DNA from: DATCJY01 sp036562565
GTDB lineage: Bacteria > Bacteroidota > Bacteroidia > Flavobacteriales_D > Sanyastnellaceae
Length of the DNA stretch: 37,799 bases
Assembly (NCBI GenBank): GCA_036562565.1
Contig: DATCJY010000012.1
Span: 1 to 37,799, forward strand
Direction of reading: 5' to 3'
Part shown: piece after piece, positions 23,167 to 30,549 of the stretch
How positions within the stretch are numbered: the stretch's first letter is position 1
Layout of the letters: every line of letters begins with the position of its first letter
Made by a program: the position numbers and the translations under genes
The notes under the pieces: generated by a model
What the model was told of the DNA's origin: nothing
Databases searched by the model: none
What the model saw: only the letters and a program-made list of their open reading frames with translations

Positions 23167-24453
23167 ATGGCGCATATAGCAAAAATTCATGCCAGACAAA
23201 TTCTGGATTCTCGCGGCAACCCTACCGTGGAAGTGGAAGTCTACACCGACACCGGTCATGTGGGCCGTGCAGCAGTTCCAAGTGGAGCCAGCACCGGTGT
23301 ACATGAGGCCGTGGAGCTGCGCGACATGGACAAAGGCATTTACCTTGGTAAAGGAGTTACCAAAGCCGTTCAGAACGTCACCACTACATTGAACGATGAA
23401 TTGAACGGGGCTTCCGTGTTTGACCAAGTAGGAATTGACCGCTTAATGATAGCCTTGGATGGCACAGAAAACAAAGCCATTCTTGGAGCTAACGCCATAT
23501 TGGGAGTTTCGCTTGCAGTGGCCCGTGCCGCATCAGAAGTTATGGGCATGCCATTGTATCGCTATGTAGGCGGTGTTGGAGCAAACACCCTTCCTATTCC
23601 GCTTATGAACATCATCAACGGTGGTGCTCATGCCGATAACAAAGTGGACGTGCAGGAATTCATGATTATGCCTGTAGGCGCTGATACATTCAGCGATGCA
23701 TTGCGCATGGGTGCAGAGACATTCCACCACCTCAAATCTGTTTTGAAGAAAAAAGGATTTGCAACCAATGTTGGTGACGAGGGTGGATTTGCTCCCAACT
23801 TTAAGAGCAATGAAGAAGCGTTGCAATACGTAATACAAGCTATTGAAGCGGCAGGTTACAAGCCGGGTGAAGACATTTGTATTGCCCTTGATTGTGCAAG
23901 TACAGAGTTCTACGATGCGGAAAAGAAGAAATACGTGTTGGAAAGCACCGGTGAAGAACTTACCAGCTCCGAAATGGTTTCATACTGGAAAGCATGGACA
24001 GAGAAATATCCGATTGTATCTATTGAAGATGGTTGCGCTGAAGACGACTGGGATGGTTGGAAACTATTGACTGAATCATTAGGTGGCCACATCCAACTCG
24101 TTGGTGATGACTTGTTCGTTACCAATGTAAACCGCTTGGGTAAAGGTATTCAGGAAGGTATCGCTAACTCCATCTTGGTAAAAGTGAACCAAATCGGTAC
24201 CCTTTCTGAAACAATTGATGCAGTACAATTAGCTACCCGCTTCTCTTACACGTCCATCATGAGTCACAGAAGTGGTGAAACGGAAGATACCACTATTGCT
24301 GACTTGGCAGTAGCATTAAATACCGGACAAATCAAGACCGGATCTGCTTCTCGCAGTGACCGTATCGCGAAGTACAACCAATTGCTTCGCATAGAAGAAG
24401 CGTTGGGAGCCACTGCTTACTATCCGGGTAAAGCATTCCCATATCTTCCATAA
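23167..24453 (+). CDS. eno: Enolase
   Basis: 428 residues, full length. It carries SGASTGVHEAVELRD, GDEGGFAPNF, Mg ligands in SIEDGCAEDDW and GDDLFVTN, the catalytic Lys in ILVKVNQIGTLSE, and the C-terminal signature SHRSGETEDTTIADLAVAL. It converts 2-phosphoglycerate to phosphoenolpyruvate in glycolysis and gluconeogenesis, and in many bacteria also sits in the RNA degradosome. A very stable GC-rich hairpin follows the gene. The ATG has no Shine-Dalgarno and an A-rich leader, as usual in this window. Confidence 0.98.
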   Translation: MAHIAKIHARQILDSRGNPTVEVEVYTDTGHVGRAAVPSGASTGVHEAVELRDMDKGIYLGKGVTKAVQNVTTTLNDELNGASVFDQVGIDRLMIALDGTENKAILGANAILGVSLAVARAASEVMGMPLYRYVGGVGANTLPIPLMNIINGGAHADNKVDVQEFMIMPVGADTFSDALRMGAETFHHLKSVLKKKGFATNVGDEGGFAPNFKSNEEALQYVIQAIEAAGYKPGEDICIALDCASTEFYDAEKKKYVLESTGEELTSSEMVSYWKAWTEKYPIVSIEDGCAEDDWDGWKLLTESLGGHIQLVGDDLFVTNVNRLGKGIQEGIANSILVKVNQIGTLSETIDAVQLATRFSYTSIMSHRSGETEDTTIADLAVALNTGQIKTGSASRSDRIAKYNQLLRIEEALGATAYYPGKAFPYLP

Positions 24454-24482
24454 CAAGAAATCAATAAATAACAAAGGATAAT

Positions 24483-24513
24483 GAGGGCGCCTCCGCTTCG
24501 CGGAGGCGCCCTC
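24483..24513 (+). terminator. GC-rich terminator hairpin after eno
   Basis: Perfect 14-bp stem (GAGGGCGCCTCCGC with its complement) around a TTC loop, followed by TTCATTTG. It is much more GC-rich than the other terminators here. Confidence 0.75.
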
Positions 24514-24576
24514 TTCATTTGATACCGCCAACTAAAGGATGTAAATTCTGTAACAATGCCTGGCACCACATTTCGC

Positions 24577-24584
24577 TACTTTTG
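24577..24584 (+). promoter_or_regulatory. -7 box for the holin-3_6-like module
   Basis: TACTTTTG fits TAnnTTTG exactly, 26 bases before the ATG at 24611. No -33 TTG is visible. Confidence 0.42.
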
Positions 24585-24610
24585 AAATGTATTGACCATC
24601 AAATCAAATT

Positions 24611-24964
24611 ATGGAAATTGAAAACGAAAACGAATCGGGCCCAATTGAGCAGCTCTTTGAACGAGCGGAGGCCTTTGGGAGAACAACCCTAGAGCTCTAT
24701 CGACTCAAGGCCATAGAGAAACTTGCCACAGTGACCTCAGACATCGTGAGCACACTTGCCATTGCGGTATGTGTCATCATCTTCTTTCTGATGCTCAACA
24801 TTGGACTGGCATTATGGATTGGTGAATGGCTTGGCCACAGCTACCTGGGTTTTTTGATTATAGCCGGGGTCTACGCTCTTATCTGCCTCATTGTATATCT
24901 GATGAAAGATAGGCTCATCAAACTCCCCATCAGCAAATCCATCATTGAGAAATCAATAGATTAA
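24611..24964 (+). CDS. Holin-3_6/YqjE-like membrane protein
   Basis: 117 residues. An acidic N-terminus leads into a charged amphipathic helix (EQLFERAEAFGRTTLELYRL). Two membrane segments follow (about 47-69 and 76-96), joined by a short IGEWLG turn, with a basic C-terminal tail (KDRLIKLPISKS). This layout matches the phage-holin-3_6 superfamily, which includes the enterobacterial YqjE found beside the ribosome-tethering protein YqjD. The name comes from the fold; lytic activity is not implied. A partner gene starts 17 bases downstream. Confidence 0.7.
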   Translation: MEIENENESGPIEQLFERAEAFGRTTLELYRLKAIEKLATVTSDIVSTLAIAVCVIIFFLMLNIGLALWIGEWLGHSYLGFLIIAGVYALICLIVYLMKDRLIKLPISKSIIEKSID

Positions 24965-24981
24965 ATAACAAACTGAAAAAC

Positions 24982-25398
24982 ATGCCACGCAACACATTGG
25001 AACAACTTCAGCAGCGCATTAGCATGCTTGAAAACAAACAGTCATTCGAACTTCAGCAGCTTCATGAGGCCTTCAAAGAAGCTTATGAAAACCTGCGCAT
25101 CAAAGACCTCGTCAAAGAAGGTGTTGATGCCGTAGTGGACCAGACCGAAATCAAAGACAATATGGTCAACAGTACGATAGGTGCCGGTGCTGGATTCTTA
25201 GCCAAGAGAGTTTTGTTTGGTAAACGACTGGGTCCTATAGGTGGTTTATTAGGTATTGCGTTGCAATTGGGGGTTACCAATCTGGTCACAAACAATATGG
25301 ATAACATCGTGAACTTTGGTAAAAAGCTCATCAACAAAGAGGATGAAAACAATGTAGATGAAAAAAATGAAGCCCCCAAAAAGAAAAAGAAGAAATAA
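24982..25398 (+). CDS. Lysine-tailed protein paired with the holin-3_6-like gene
   Basis: 138 residues. The N-terminus is a coiled-coil-like helix with regular Gln, Leu and Glu (LEQLQQRISMLENKQSFELQ), followed by a Gly-rich, moderately hydrophobic centre (STIGAGAGFLAKRVLFGKRL and GPIGGLLGIALQLGV) that may insert into or lie on the membrane. The C-terminus is charged and ends in six lysines (APKKKKKK). I do not recognise a named family. The 17-base gap to the upstream gene suggests they act together; a structural parallel to the YqjD/YqjE pair is my inference. Confidence 0.65.
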   Translation: MPRNTLEQLQQRISMLENKQSFELQQLHEAFKEAYENLRIKDLVKEGVDAVVDQTEIKDNMVNSTIGAGAGFLAKRVLFGKRLGPIGGLLGIALQLGVTNLVTNNMDNIVNFGKKLINKEDENNVDEKNEAPKKKKKK

Positions 25399-25454
25399 TC
25401 CGCTCACTCACCCTACTCTGCACTCAATTATTCAGTTTCCATTCTGATGAATTA

Positions 25455-25480
25455 ATAACAGCCCGGCTTGCAGCTGTTAT
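25455..25480. other. Hairpin before the UMF1 transporter gene
   Basis: Stem ATAACAGC / GCTGTTAT (8 bp) with a 10-base loop, then an A-run on the plus strand. There is no T-run in the sense of the upstream genes, so termination is doubtful. Confidence 0.4.
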
Positions 25481-25512
25481 AAAAAAAGACCTTCTGCACA
25501 GGTGATTTTATA

Positions 25513-25520
25513 TAGCTTTC
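25513..25520 (+). promoter_or_regulatory. -7-like box directly upstream of the UMF1 gene
   Basis: TAGCTTTC, one mismatch to TAnnTTTG, ending 7 bases before the ATG at 25528. This is the same spacing as at carA and the arginase gene. No -33 TTG. Confidence 0.33.
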
Positions 25521-25527
25521 GCCCCGT

Positions 25528-26853
25528 ATGAAAACATCCCGTAAAGTGCAAAATGCCTGGGCGATGTATGACTGGGCAAACTCCACCTACAATCTGGTTG
25601 TGGGTACAGCCATCTTCCCTATTTTCTACAGTGCAGTCACCAAAAACACCGTTGAGGGAGGCGCACCTGATGATGTTATGTTTTATGGTGGGCTTTTCAA
25701 AAACACAGAGGTACTTTCTTATTGTTTAGCATTCGGGATGTTCCTCGTATGCTTGCTCACACCTGCTCTGGCCGGTGTTGCCGATTACCTCGGGCGTAAG
25801 AAATTCTTCATGCGTTGGTTTTGTTATCTCGGTGCATTATCGTGTGCTTCATTGTTCTTCTTTGACATGAAGCATTTCGAGCTCAGCATGCTCAGTGTGA
25901 TCTTGGCCTGTGTTGGTTACTGGTGCAGCGTTGCGTTTTACAATTCATTCCTTCCAGTTGTGGCCTCCCCAGAGGAGCAAGACAAGCTCAGTGCAAAAGG
26001 ATTTTCACTCGGATACATAGGAAGTGTACTTCTTCTCGTCATCAACCTCGTATGTATTCAAGCCTTTGACGTTCCAGCCAAATATGCTTTTCTGAGTGTT
26101 GCAGTGTGGTGGATTGGTTTTGCACACTATACTTTTTATCACCTACCTGAAGAGCGAACGGGCAAAAAATTTGACGCTAGGGTATTGGCCAACGGCTTCA
26201 TGGAATTGCAATCCACCTGGAAAAAACTCAAGCGCACAGCTCGGCTTAAGCGCTATTTGCTCGCCTTCTTTATCTTCAGCATGGGAGTTCAAACCATCAT
26301 GCAGATGGCTTCACTATTCGGAACCAAAGAAGTAACCCGTATAGACGAAAACGGGAATACGGTTGTCGGATTAGCAGATGGTCAATTAATTGTTGCTGTA
26401 TTGCTCGTGCAATTGATTGCCATTCCCGGGGCGATGGTATTTTCATACAGCAGCCGCAAACTCGGCAATCTAAAGACCTTGAAAATAGCATTATTGACTT
26501 GGGCAGCAGTGTGTATTTTCGCTTATACCTTGGTACGCACTCCGTTGATGTTCTACATCGCTGCCGGTTGGATTGGCTTTATCATGGGTGGGACACAAGC
26601 ACTTGCAAGAAGTACCTATTCCAAATTCTTGCCAACCACAAATGATCATGCTAGCTACTTCAGCTTCTATGATGTAACGGAAAAAGTAGGTCTCATTATC
26701 GGACTGTTGTCCTTCGGTTATCTGGAAGGAGCATTCGGAAGCATGCGAATGTCCATTCTCTCGCTCATCACATTCTTCGTAGTAGGCTTCGGCCTTCTGC
26801 TTCTTGTACCGAAGCATGAAAAGGAAGTGGAAGGTATTGAGTTCGAAGTTTGA
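25528..26853 (+). CDS. MFS transporter of the UMF1/Vps22-like family
   Basis: 441 residues with about 12 membrane segments. The N-terminal VQNAWAMYDWANSTYNLVV is the hallmark of the UMF1 branch of the major facilitator superfamily (related to yeast Atg22). Other MFS features are GVADYLGRKKFFMRW in the first half and ARSTYSKFLPTTNDHASYFS with DVTEKVGLIIG in the second. Substrates are mostly unknown; Atg22 exports amino acids from the vacuole. It stands alone; its stop is 8 bases from the convergent UbiA-type gene. Confidence 0.87.
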   Translation: MKTSRKVQNAWAMYDWANSTYNLVVGTAIFPIFYSAVTKNTVEGGAPDDVMFYGGLFKNTEVLSYCLAFGMFLVCLLTPALAGVADYLGRKKFFMRWFCYLGALSCASLFFFDMKHFELSMLSVILACVGYWCSVAFYNSFLPVVASPEEQDKLSAKGFSLGYIGSVLLLVINLVCIQAFDVPAKYAFLSVAVWWIGFAHYTFYHLPEERTGKKFDARVLANGFMELQSTWKKLKRTARLKRYLLAFFIFSMGVQTIMQMASLFGTKEVTRIDENGNTVVGLADGQLIVAVLLVQLIAIPGAMVFSYSSRKLGNLKTLKIALLTWAAVCIFAYTLVRTPLMFYIAAGWIGFIMGGTQALARSTYSKFLPTTNDHASYFSFYDVTEKVGLIIGLLSFGYLEGAFGSMRMSILSLITFFVVGFGLLLLVPKHEKEVEGIEFEV

Positions 26854-26861
26854 AAAAGGAC

Positions 26862-27824
26862 TTAGAGCAAATAGTAACTAATCACGACTAACGAAATGAG
26901 CCCACCCAGCATCAACCATTTGAGAGTAATACTGGCTTTGTGAAAGTCTTCCTTGGTATTAGCCTGAAAAATGCTTATCAGTGAAACAAGGGTGGGTAAG
27001 ACAATAGCAACAATCACTGCCAACAAGGGTATCAGCTGTTTTATGATTTGGATGCGATAACCAATAAAGCCCACACCTATCAAGAACAACACCAATAGAG
27101 CTAGTGCATAATTCTTGGTCGTAGTTACTCCATAGCGAATAGGCAGCGTTTGATAATTCTCATCGGCATCGCCTTCCATGTCCTCAATATCTTTTACCGC
27201 CTCGCGTACAAGCGTAAGCACAAACGCAGAGGCTGTGATAACGATGGTCCATTGCCAAAGTGCATCAAAGAAAAGGTCAGGCTTCACCATCAAATCTGTA
27301 TAGGATTTCTTCAAGCCGTGTATTTCATAAATCAATGCCCAAAGAGGAACGGCCGCAGTACAAAGACCCACAACGATATTTCCGATTAATACCTTCTTTT
27401 TAAAGACCGGTGAATACCACCAAAGAAGCGTACTAATAACCACCGGAATTATCAATGGCCACCAAAATCCGGTTTTAGCACTTACAATCGCTGCCAGTAA
27501 CAATGCAGTGAGGTTAAAGACCTGATGCAGAATAATAGCCACCCTCCTCTTCACATGCTTTCCTACAATCACCCGGTCCGGACGATTGATCATATCCACC
27601 TTCCTATCAAAGTAATCATTAATGATGTTGCCAGCAGCAGTGAGCAACACAGCGCTCAACATGAGCATAAAGAACTCCCCAAAGCTCAGTTGGAGCTTCA
27701 TGCCAATATCCATCTTATCAGCGAGGTTGGTGAGAACGGCATAGCGCATCACCAACATAGTAATGGCCACAATCAGTAGGTTGATAGGACGGAATAGTCG
27801 AAAAATGTTAGTATATGTATTCAA
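26862..27824 (-). CDS. UbiA-family prenyltransferase
   Basis: 320 residues with about 8-9 membrane segments. Both Asp-rich motifs are present: NIINDYFDRKVD (Asn69, Asp70, Asp73, Asp77) and, in the second half, EAVKDIEDMEGD. These bind Mg-diphosphate of an isoprenyl donor. The family transfers prenyl groups to aromatic rings or to glycerol-1-phosphate. Bacteroidota encode several: MenA-like, and a geranylgeranylglycerol-phosphate transferase-like type that this resembles in length and in the YFDRKVDxINRPDR sequence. The acceptor cannot be decided. It is divergent from the receiver-like gene with an overlapping promoter region. Confidence 0.85.
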   Translation of the reverse strand: MNTYTNIFRLFRPINLLIVAITMLVMRYAVLTNLADKMDIGMKLQLSFGEFFMLMLSAVLLTAAGNIINDYFDRKVDMINRPDRVIVGKHVKRRVAIILHQVFNLTALLLAAIVSAKTGFWWPLIIPVVISTLLWWYSPVFKKKVLIGNIVVGLCTAAVPLWALIYEIHGLKKSYTDLMVKPDLFFDALWQWTIVITASAFVLTLVREAVKDIEDMEGDADENYQTLPIRYGVTTTKNYALALLVLFLIGVGFIGYRIQIIKQLIPLLAVIVAIVLPTLVSLISIFQANTKEDFHKASITLKWLMLGGLISLVVISYYLL

Positions 27825-27847
27825 AAAATTAGCTTGTACATTCGGGA

Positions 27848-27877
27848 CAAAGATGGTGATAGGAAGTAAATTCGCAA
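27848..27877 (-). promoter_or_regulatory. Promoter of the UbiA-type gene
   Basis: On the minus strand TTG (27875-27877), a 19-base spacer and CATCTTTG (27848-27855, one mismatch to TAnnTTTG). A plus-strand box, TAAATTCG (27867-27874), for the divergent gene at 27901 lies inside the same stretch, so the two promoters would overlap. Confidence 0.5.
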
Positions 27878-27900
27878 CCTGTCATTTTTGAACTCGAAAT

Positions 27901-28233
27901 ATGGAAGGAAATTCTGCTACCGAACCAATAACTGTAACCGCTAAGAAACATATCGTTGTGTACGGTAAGCATGATTATATCGTACAAAACCTTCAAGGCT
28001 TGATTGAGAAAGCGGACTATACCGCCTCCGGATTCAACGTTCTTTCCGAGATTTTAGATTACCTGCGCGAGAATCATTTTGATGCCATTGTCATTGGTGG
28101 CGGTGTTGATCCACATGACCGAATTGCCATTCAACAGTTAGTAGATTCGGATTTCAAACATGCCAAAGTAGTTGAACACTACGGTGGTCCGGCTACCCTC
28201 ATCCAAGAACTCACGACTGCGCTCGCACACTGA
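27901..28233 (+). CDS. Receiver-like small protein, phospho-acceptor not evident
   Basis: 110 residues. The predicted alternation of strands and helices, KHIVVYGKHDYIVQNLQGLI, then NVLSEILDYLRENHFDAIVIGGGVDPHDR and HAKVVEHYGG, follows a small Rossmann or CheY-like fold. In true receivers the third strand ends in the phosphorylated Asp; here that place is IVIGGG, with Asp two or three residues later, and the acidic pair after strand 1 is also missing. It could be a pseudo-receiver or a small nucleotide-binding fold. No kinase or partner gene is adjacent; its stop is 6 bases from the convergent glycosylasparaginase gene. Confidence 0.6.
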   Translation: MEGNSATEPITVTAKKHIVVYGKHDYIVQNLQGLIEKADYTASGFNVLSEILDYLRENHFDAIVIGGGVDPHDRIAIQQLVDSDFKHAKVVEHYGGPATLIQELTTALAH

Positions 28234-28239
28234 GTCACA

Positions 28240-29223
28240 TCATTTTAATAAACTATCGGATTTATAAAGTTTGTTTTCACCGGCCTTCATCAAGGCATAG
28301 GTAAAGCCGGGTTGTACGGCATACGCACCTATTTCGCCTGCCTTGTTAACTGCCAGAAAACCAACTTGAAAATCCTTTACATTCTTGTGGTGCTTCTCTA
28401 TGCGCTGCACGGCTTCTTCGCATGCCTCTTGGGGAGAGGCACCATTGCGCATCAACTCCACAACTAGGAATGAACCACACGTTCTGATAACAGCTTCTCC
28501 CAATCCCGTTGCGGTAGCTGCTCCTACTTCATTGTCAACATAAAGACCTGCCCCAATGATTGGACTGTCTCCCACCCTTCCTCGCATCTTATACGCTAGT
28601 CCGCTCGTAGTGCAAGCACCGGCTATATCACCATTGAAATCCATACTGAGCAAACCAATGGTGTCGTGATTTTCGATGTTGATAATGGGCTTATACTCGC
28701 TGGTCTTGAGCCACTCTCTCCAAGCCTTTTGTGCCGCCTCGCTTTTGAAATCATCATGCGGAAAACCTTCAGCGCGGGCGAATTGATAGGCTCCTTCACC
28801 TACCAATTGCACATGGGGAGTTTTCTCCAATACCCTGCGCGCCACCGAAGCCGGATGCTTTATGTGTTCCAGAAACATTACACTGCCGGCCATGCCGTTG
28901 CTATCCATAATGCATGCATCCAAAGTAGTATGGCCTTCTCTGTCAGGTAAACCACCCAAGCCAACTGATAAATTAGTGAAATCGGCTTCCGTTTCATTTA
29001 CACCTTTCTCTGCCATATCCAAAGCATTACCACCTTCCAGCAACGTCCGCCAAGCGGCTTCATTGGCCTTTAATCCCGCATCCCAGGTAGAAAGTACAAT
29101 TCCACCCTTGAAGGTCGATTGGGGCGTTGAAACTTTTTTATTGAGTCCGAACGCCCATCCTCCTAAACCCAGTGCTGAACCGGCCAATAATGAAGTCCGA
29201 AGAAATTTTCTGCGAGAAGCCAT
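28240..29223 (-). CDS. Tat-exported glycosylasparaginase (N4-GlcNAc-asparaginase, Ntn hydrolase)
   Basis: 327 residues from the ATG at 29221-29223, which starts a twin-arginine signal (MASRRKFLRTSLLAGSALGL). An upstream ATG at 29271 gives 16 extra residues. The autocleavage site is HDTIG, with Thr188 as the N-terminal nucleophile of the beta chain, as in the well-studied Elizabethkingia meningoseptica enzyme. GRVGDSPIIGAGLYVDNEVG and ATGLGEAVIR follow as substrate-pocket blocks. It removes GlcNAc-linked sugars from asparagine, probably in the periplasm. Isoaspartyl peptidase is a related alternative, but the HDTIG block and Tat signal favour this call. Confidence 0.88.
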   Translation of the reverse strand: MASRRKFLRTSLLAGSALGLGGWAFGLNKKVSTPQSTFKGGIVLSTWDAGLKANEAAWRTLLEGGNALDMAEKGVNETEADFTNLSVGLGGLPDREGHTTLDACIMDSNGMAGSVMFLEHIKHPASVARRVLEKTPHVQLVGEGAYQFARAEGFPHDDFKSEAAQKAWREWLKTSEYKPIINIENHDTIGLLSMDFNGDIAGACTTSGLAYKMRGRVGDSPIIGAGLYVDNEVGAATATGLGEAVIRTCGSFLVVELMRNGASPQEACEEAVQRIEKHHKNVKDFQVGFLAVNKAGEIGAYAVQPGFTYALMKAGENKLYKSDSLLK

Positions 29224-29332
29224 AGCGCTAAAACCAAGTAGATGATGCAACCAAAGTACAAGCCTACGCATCTAAAGCGAAAAGATTTTGGCTAAAAATT
29301 CGTTTTAACATTCATCGCCAAAGAATTTGTTT

Positions 29333-29407
29333 ACATTTGGATTTCTCATTGAGGGGTCATTGTAAAATAACAACACAATAAAACATTCGGGTGTGCGTTA
29401 CTCACAC
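29333..29407 (+). promoter_or_regulatory. Upstream region of the sigma-factor gene: -7 box and hairpin
   Basis: TACATTTG (29333-29340) matches TAnnTTTG exactly but has no TTG at -33; used as promoter, it would give a leader of about 155 bases. Within that leader lies a small hairpin, GTGTG / CACAC (29391-29395 and 29403-29407), which could affect the message. Confidence 0.4.
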
Positions 29408-29490
29408 TCACCCAACCAAATTAAAAACGCGCTGTACTATAAGGATAATTCTACTTTTTAGTTCAATACATCGATTATACGAACCTAAAA

Positions 29491-29498
29491 AAAGGAGG
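29491..29498 (+). promoter_or_regulatory. Strong Shine-Dalgarno for the ECF sigma gene
   Basis: AAAGGAGG ends 4 bases before the ATG at 29503. Of the start regions I read in this window, no other has AGGAGG, which fits the usual lack of such sites in Bacteroidota. Confidence 0.8.
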
Positions 29499-29502
29499 AA
29501 TT

Positions 29503-30090
29503 ATGCGCGTACAAAACATGACCGACCGTGAATTGGTAGAGTCTTACCACAACGGAAAAGAAGAAGCCTTCGAAGAATTATTGAAACGTTACAAAAGTCG
29601 CGTTTACGCGAAAATTTACCTCTATGTAAAAGATCGAGCTTTGGCGCAGGATATCTTCCAAGACACATTTGTAAGAGCCATTCATGCATTGAAAGAAGGT
29701 AATTACAACGAGGAAGGCAAATTCAGCGCTTGGATCATGCGCATCGCACATAATCTCTGTATCGATCATTTTCGCGGTAAGAAGAAAATGCCTTTAACCC
29801 GTGAAAAAGATGACTTCAATCCATTTGATTTCATTGCCACCAATGAAAAAAACAGTGAAGAGCTAAAACGCAATGCAGAGGTACTCAGCGATGCCAAAAA
29901 GCTTCTGGCTTATTTGCCACAAGAACAACGTGAAGTGGTCATGATGCGCCTGTATTATGACATGAGTTTCAAAGAAATATCCGAGCAATTGGATATTAGC
30001 ATCAATACAGCGCTCGGTCGCATGCGATATGCCCTCATCAATTTGAGAAAATTGATAGAGAAACATAAGCTGGAAATGACCTTGTCATAA
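29503..30090 (+). CDS. ECF-type RNA polymerase sigma factor (sigma-70 family)
   Basis: 195 residues. Region 2 at about 8-80 (DRELVESYHNGKEEAFEELL, then AQDIFQDTFVRAIHAL and AWIMRIAHNLCIDHFR) and region 4 at about 140-185 (LPQEQREVVMMRLYYDMSFK and EISEQLDISINTALGRMRYA) are typical; no regions 1 or 3 exist. There is no adjacent anti-sigma gene. The ATG at 29503 is preceded by a strong Shine-Dalgarno and a 5' leader with a hairpin, suggesting translational control. A good terminator follows, so the small gene at 30244 is transcribed separately or by read-through. Confidence 0.93.
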   Translation: MRVQNMTDRELVESYHNGKEEAFEELLKRYKSRVYAKIYLYVKDRALAQDIFQDTFVRAIHALKEGNYNEEGKFSAWIMRIAHNLCIDHFRGKKKMPLTREKDDFNPFDFIATNEKNSEELKRNAEVLSDAKKLLAYLPQEQREVVMMRLYYDMSFKEISEQLDISINTALGRMRYALINLRKLIEKHKLEMTLS

Positions 30091-30129
30091 TCCTACGGCA
30101 TTTAATTCCACCTAAAAAAAACACCTTAC

Positions 30130-30153
30130 AAAGCCCTCCTAGCAGAGGGCTTT
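30130..30153 (+). terminator. Terminator of the sigma-factor gene
   Basis: Perfect 9-bp stem AAAGCCCTC / GAGGGCTTT with a 6-base loop, followed by CTTTTTG. Confidence 0.9.
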
Positions 30154-30243
30154 CTTTTTGGAATTCATTCTAAATATTTATCTCTACACAATATTCCAAC
30201 AAAAGCCCTGTTATCCCTGTGTCAAACCAAATAAATATTGCCG

Positions 30244-30441
30244 ATGGTAGATTTTACTTTAGAAGATTTAATGGTGTTCACACAGAAAGAAAACGACATG
30301 ATTAAGGAACTTAAACTGGATAGTGAACCACACCAACTTGAACCCAGTGACAGCTCTGTGAAAACCCTTTTGGCATATAGCAAAGCCCTAAGCATCCGAA
30401 AGAGCAAAACGCTGAAGAAATTCACGATGGTGTTGAACTGA
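30244..30441 (+). CDS. Small protein of unknown function (65 residues)
   Basis: It starts at the ATG at 30244 (MVDFTLEDLMVFTQKEN); a TTG two codons earlier is a poorer start. There is no signal or membrane segment. The N-terminal half is acidic and helical, and the C-terminal half is basic (LLAYSKALSIRKSKTLKKFTMVLN), a polarity often seen in small regulatory or nucleic-acid-associated proteins. I do not recognise a named family. It lies 90 bases after the sigma-factor terminator and has its own strong terminator, which argues that it is expressed. A link to the sigma factor is only positional. Confidence 0.6.
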   Translation: MVDFTLEDLMVFTQKENDMIKELKLDSEPHQLEPSDSSVKTLLAYSKALSIRKSKTLKKFTMVLN

Positions 30442-30470
30442 AAAACACATCGCAGGTATTCCTCCTGATG

Positions 30471-30502
30471 AAAAAAGCCGTCTGATTTTAGACGGCTTTT
30501 TT
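30471..30502 (+). terminator. Terminator of the 65-residue gene
   Basis: Perfect 13-bp stem AAAAAAGCCGTCT / AGACGGCTTTTTT with loop GATTTT. The run of T is inside the stem and continues to TTTTTTCG. Confidence 0.9.
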
Positions 30503-30541
30503 CGTAATATCGCTGGCGAAGTCACTTTTTACCACCCTCTT

Positions 30542-30549
30542 TATATTTG
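30542..30549 (+). promoter_or_regulatory. -7 box directly upstream of the arginase gene
   Basis: TATATTTG matches TAnnTTTG exactly and ends 7 bases before the ATG at 30557. No -33 TTG at the expected distance. A transcript from here would be leaderless or nearly so. Confidence 0.42.

Noticed and set aside
24483..24513. GC-rich repeat element or IS end after eno
   Set aside because: It occurs once and sits where a terminator is expected.
24611..24964. Phage holin and prophage remnant
   Set aside because: No lysin, tail, integrase or other phage genes are nearby; the superfamily includes ordinary bacterial membrane proteins.
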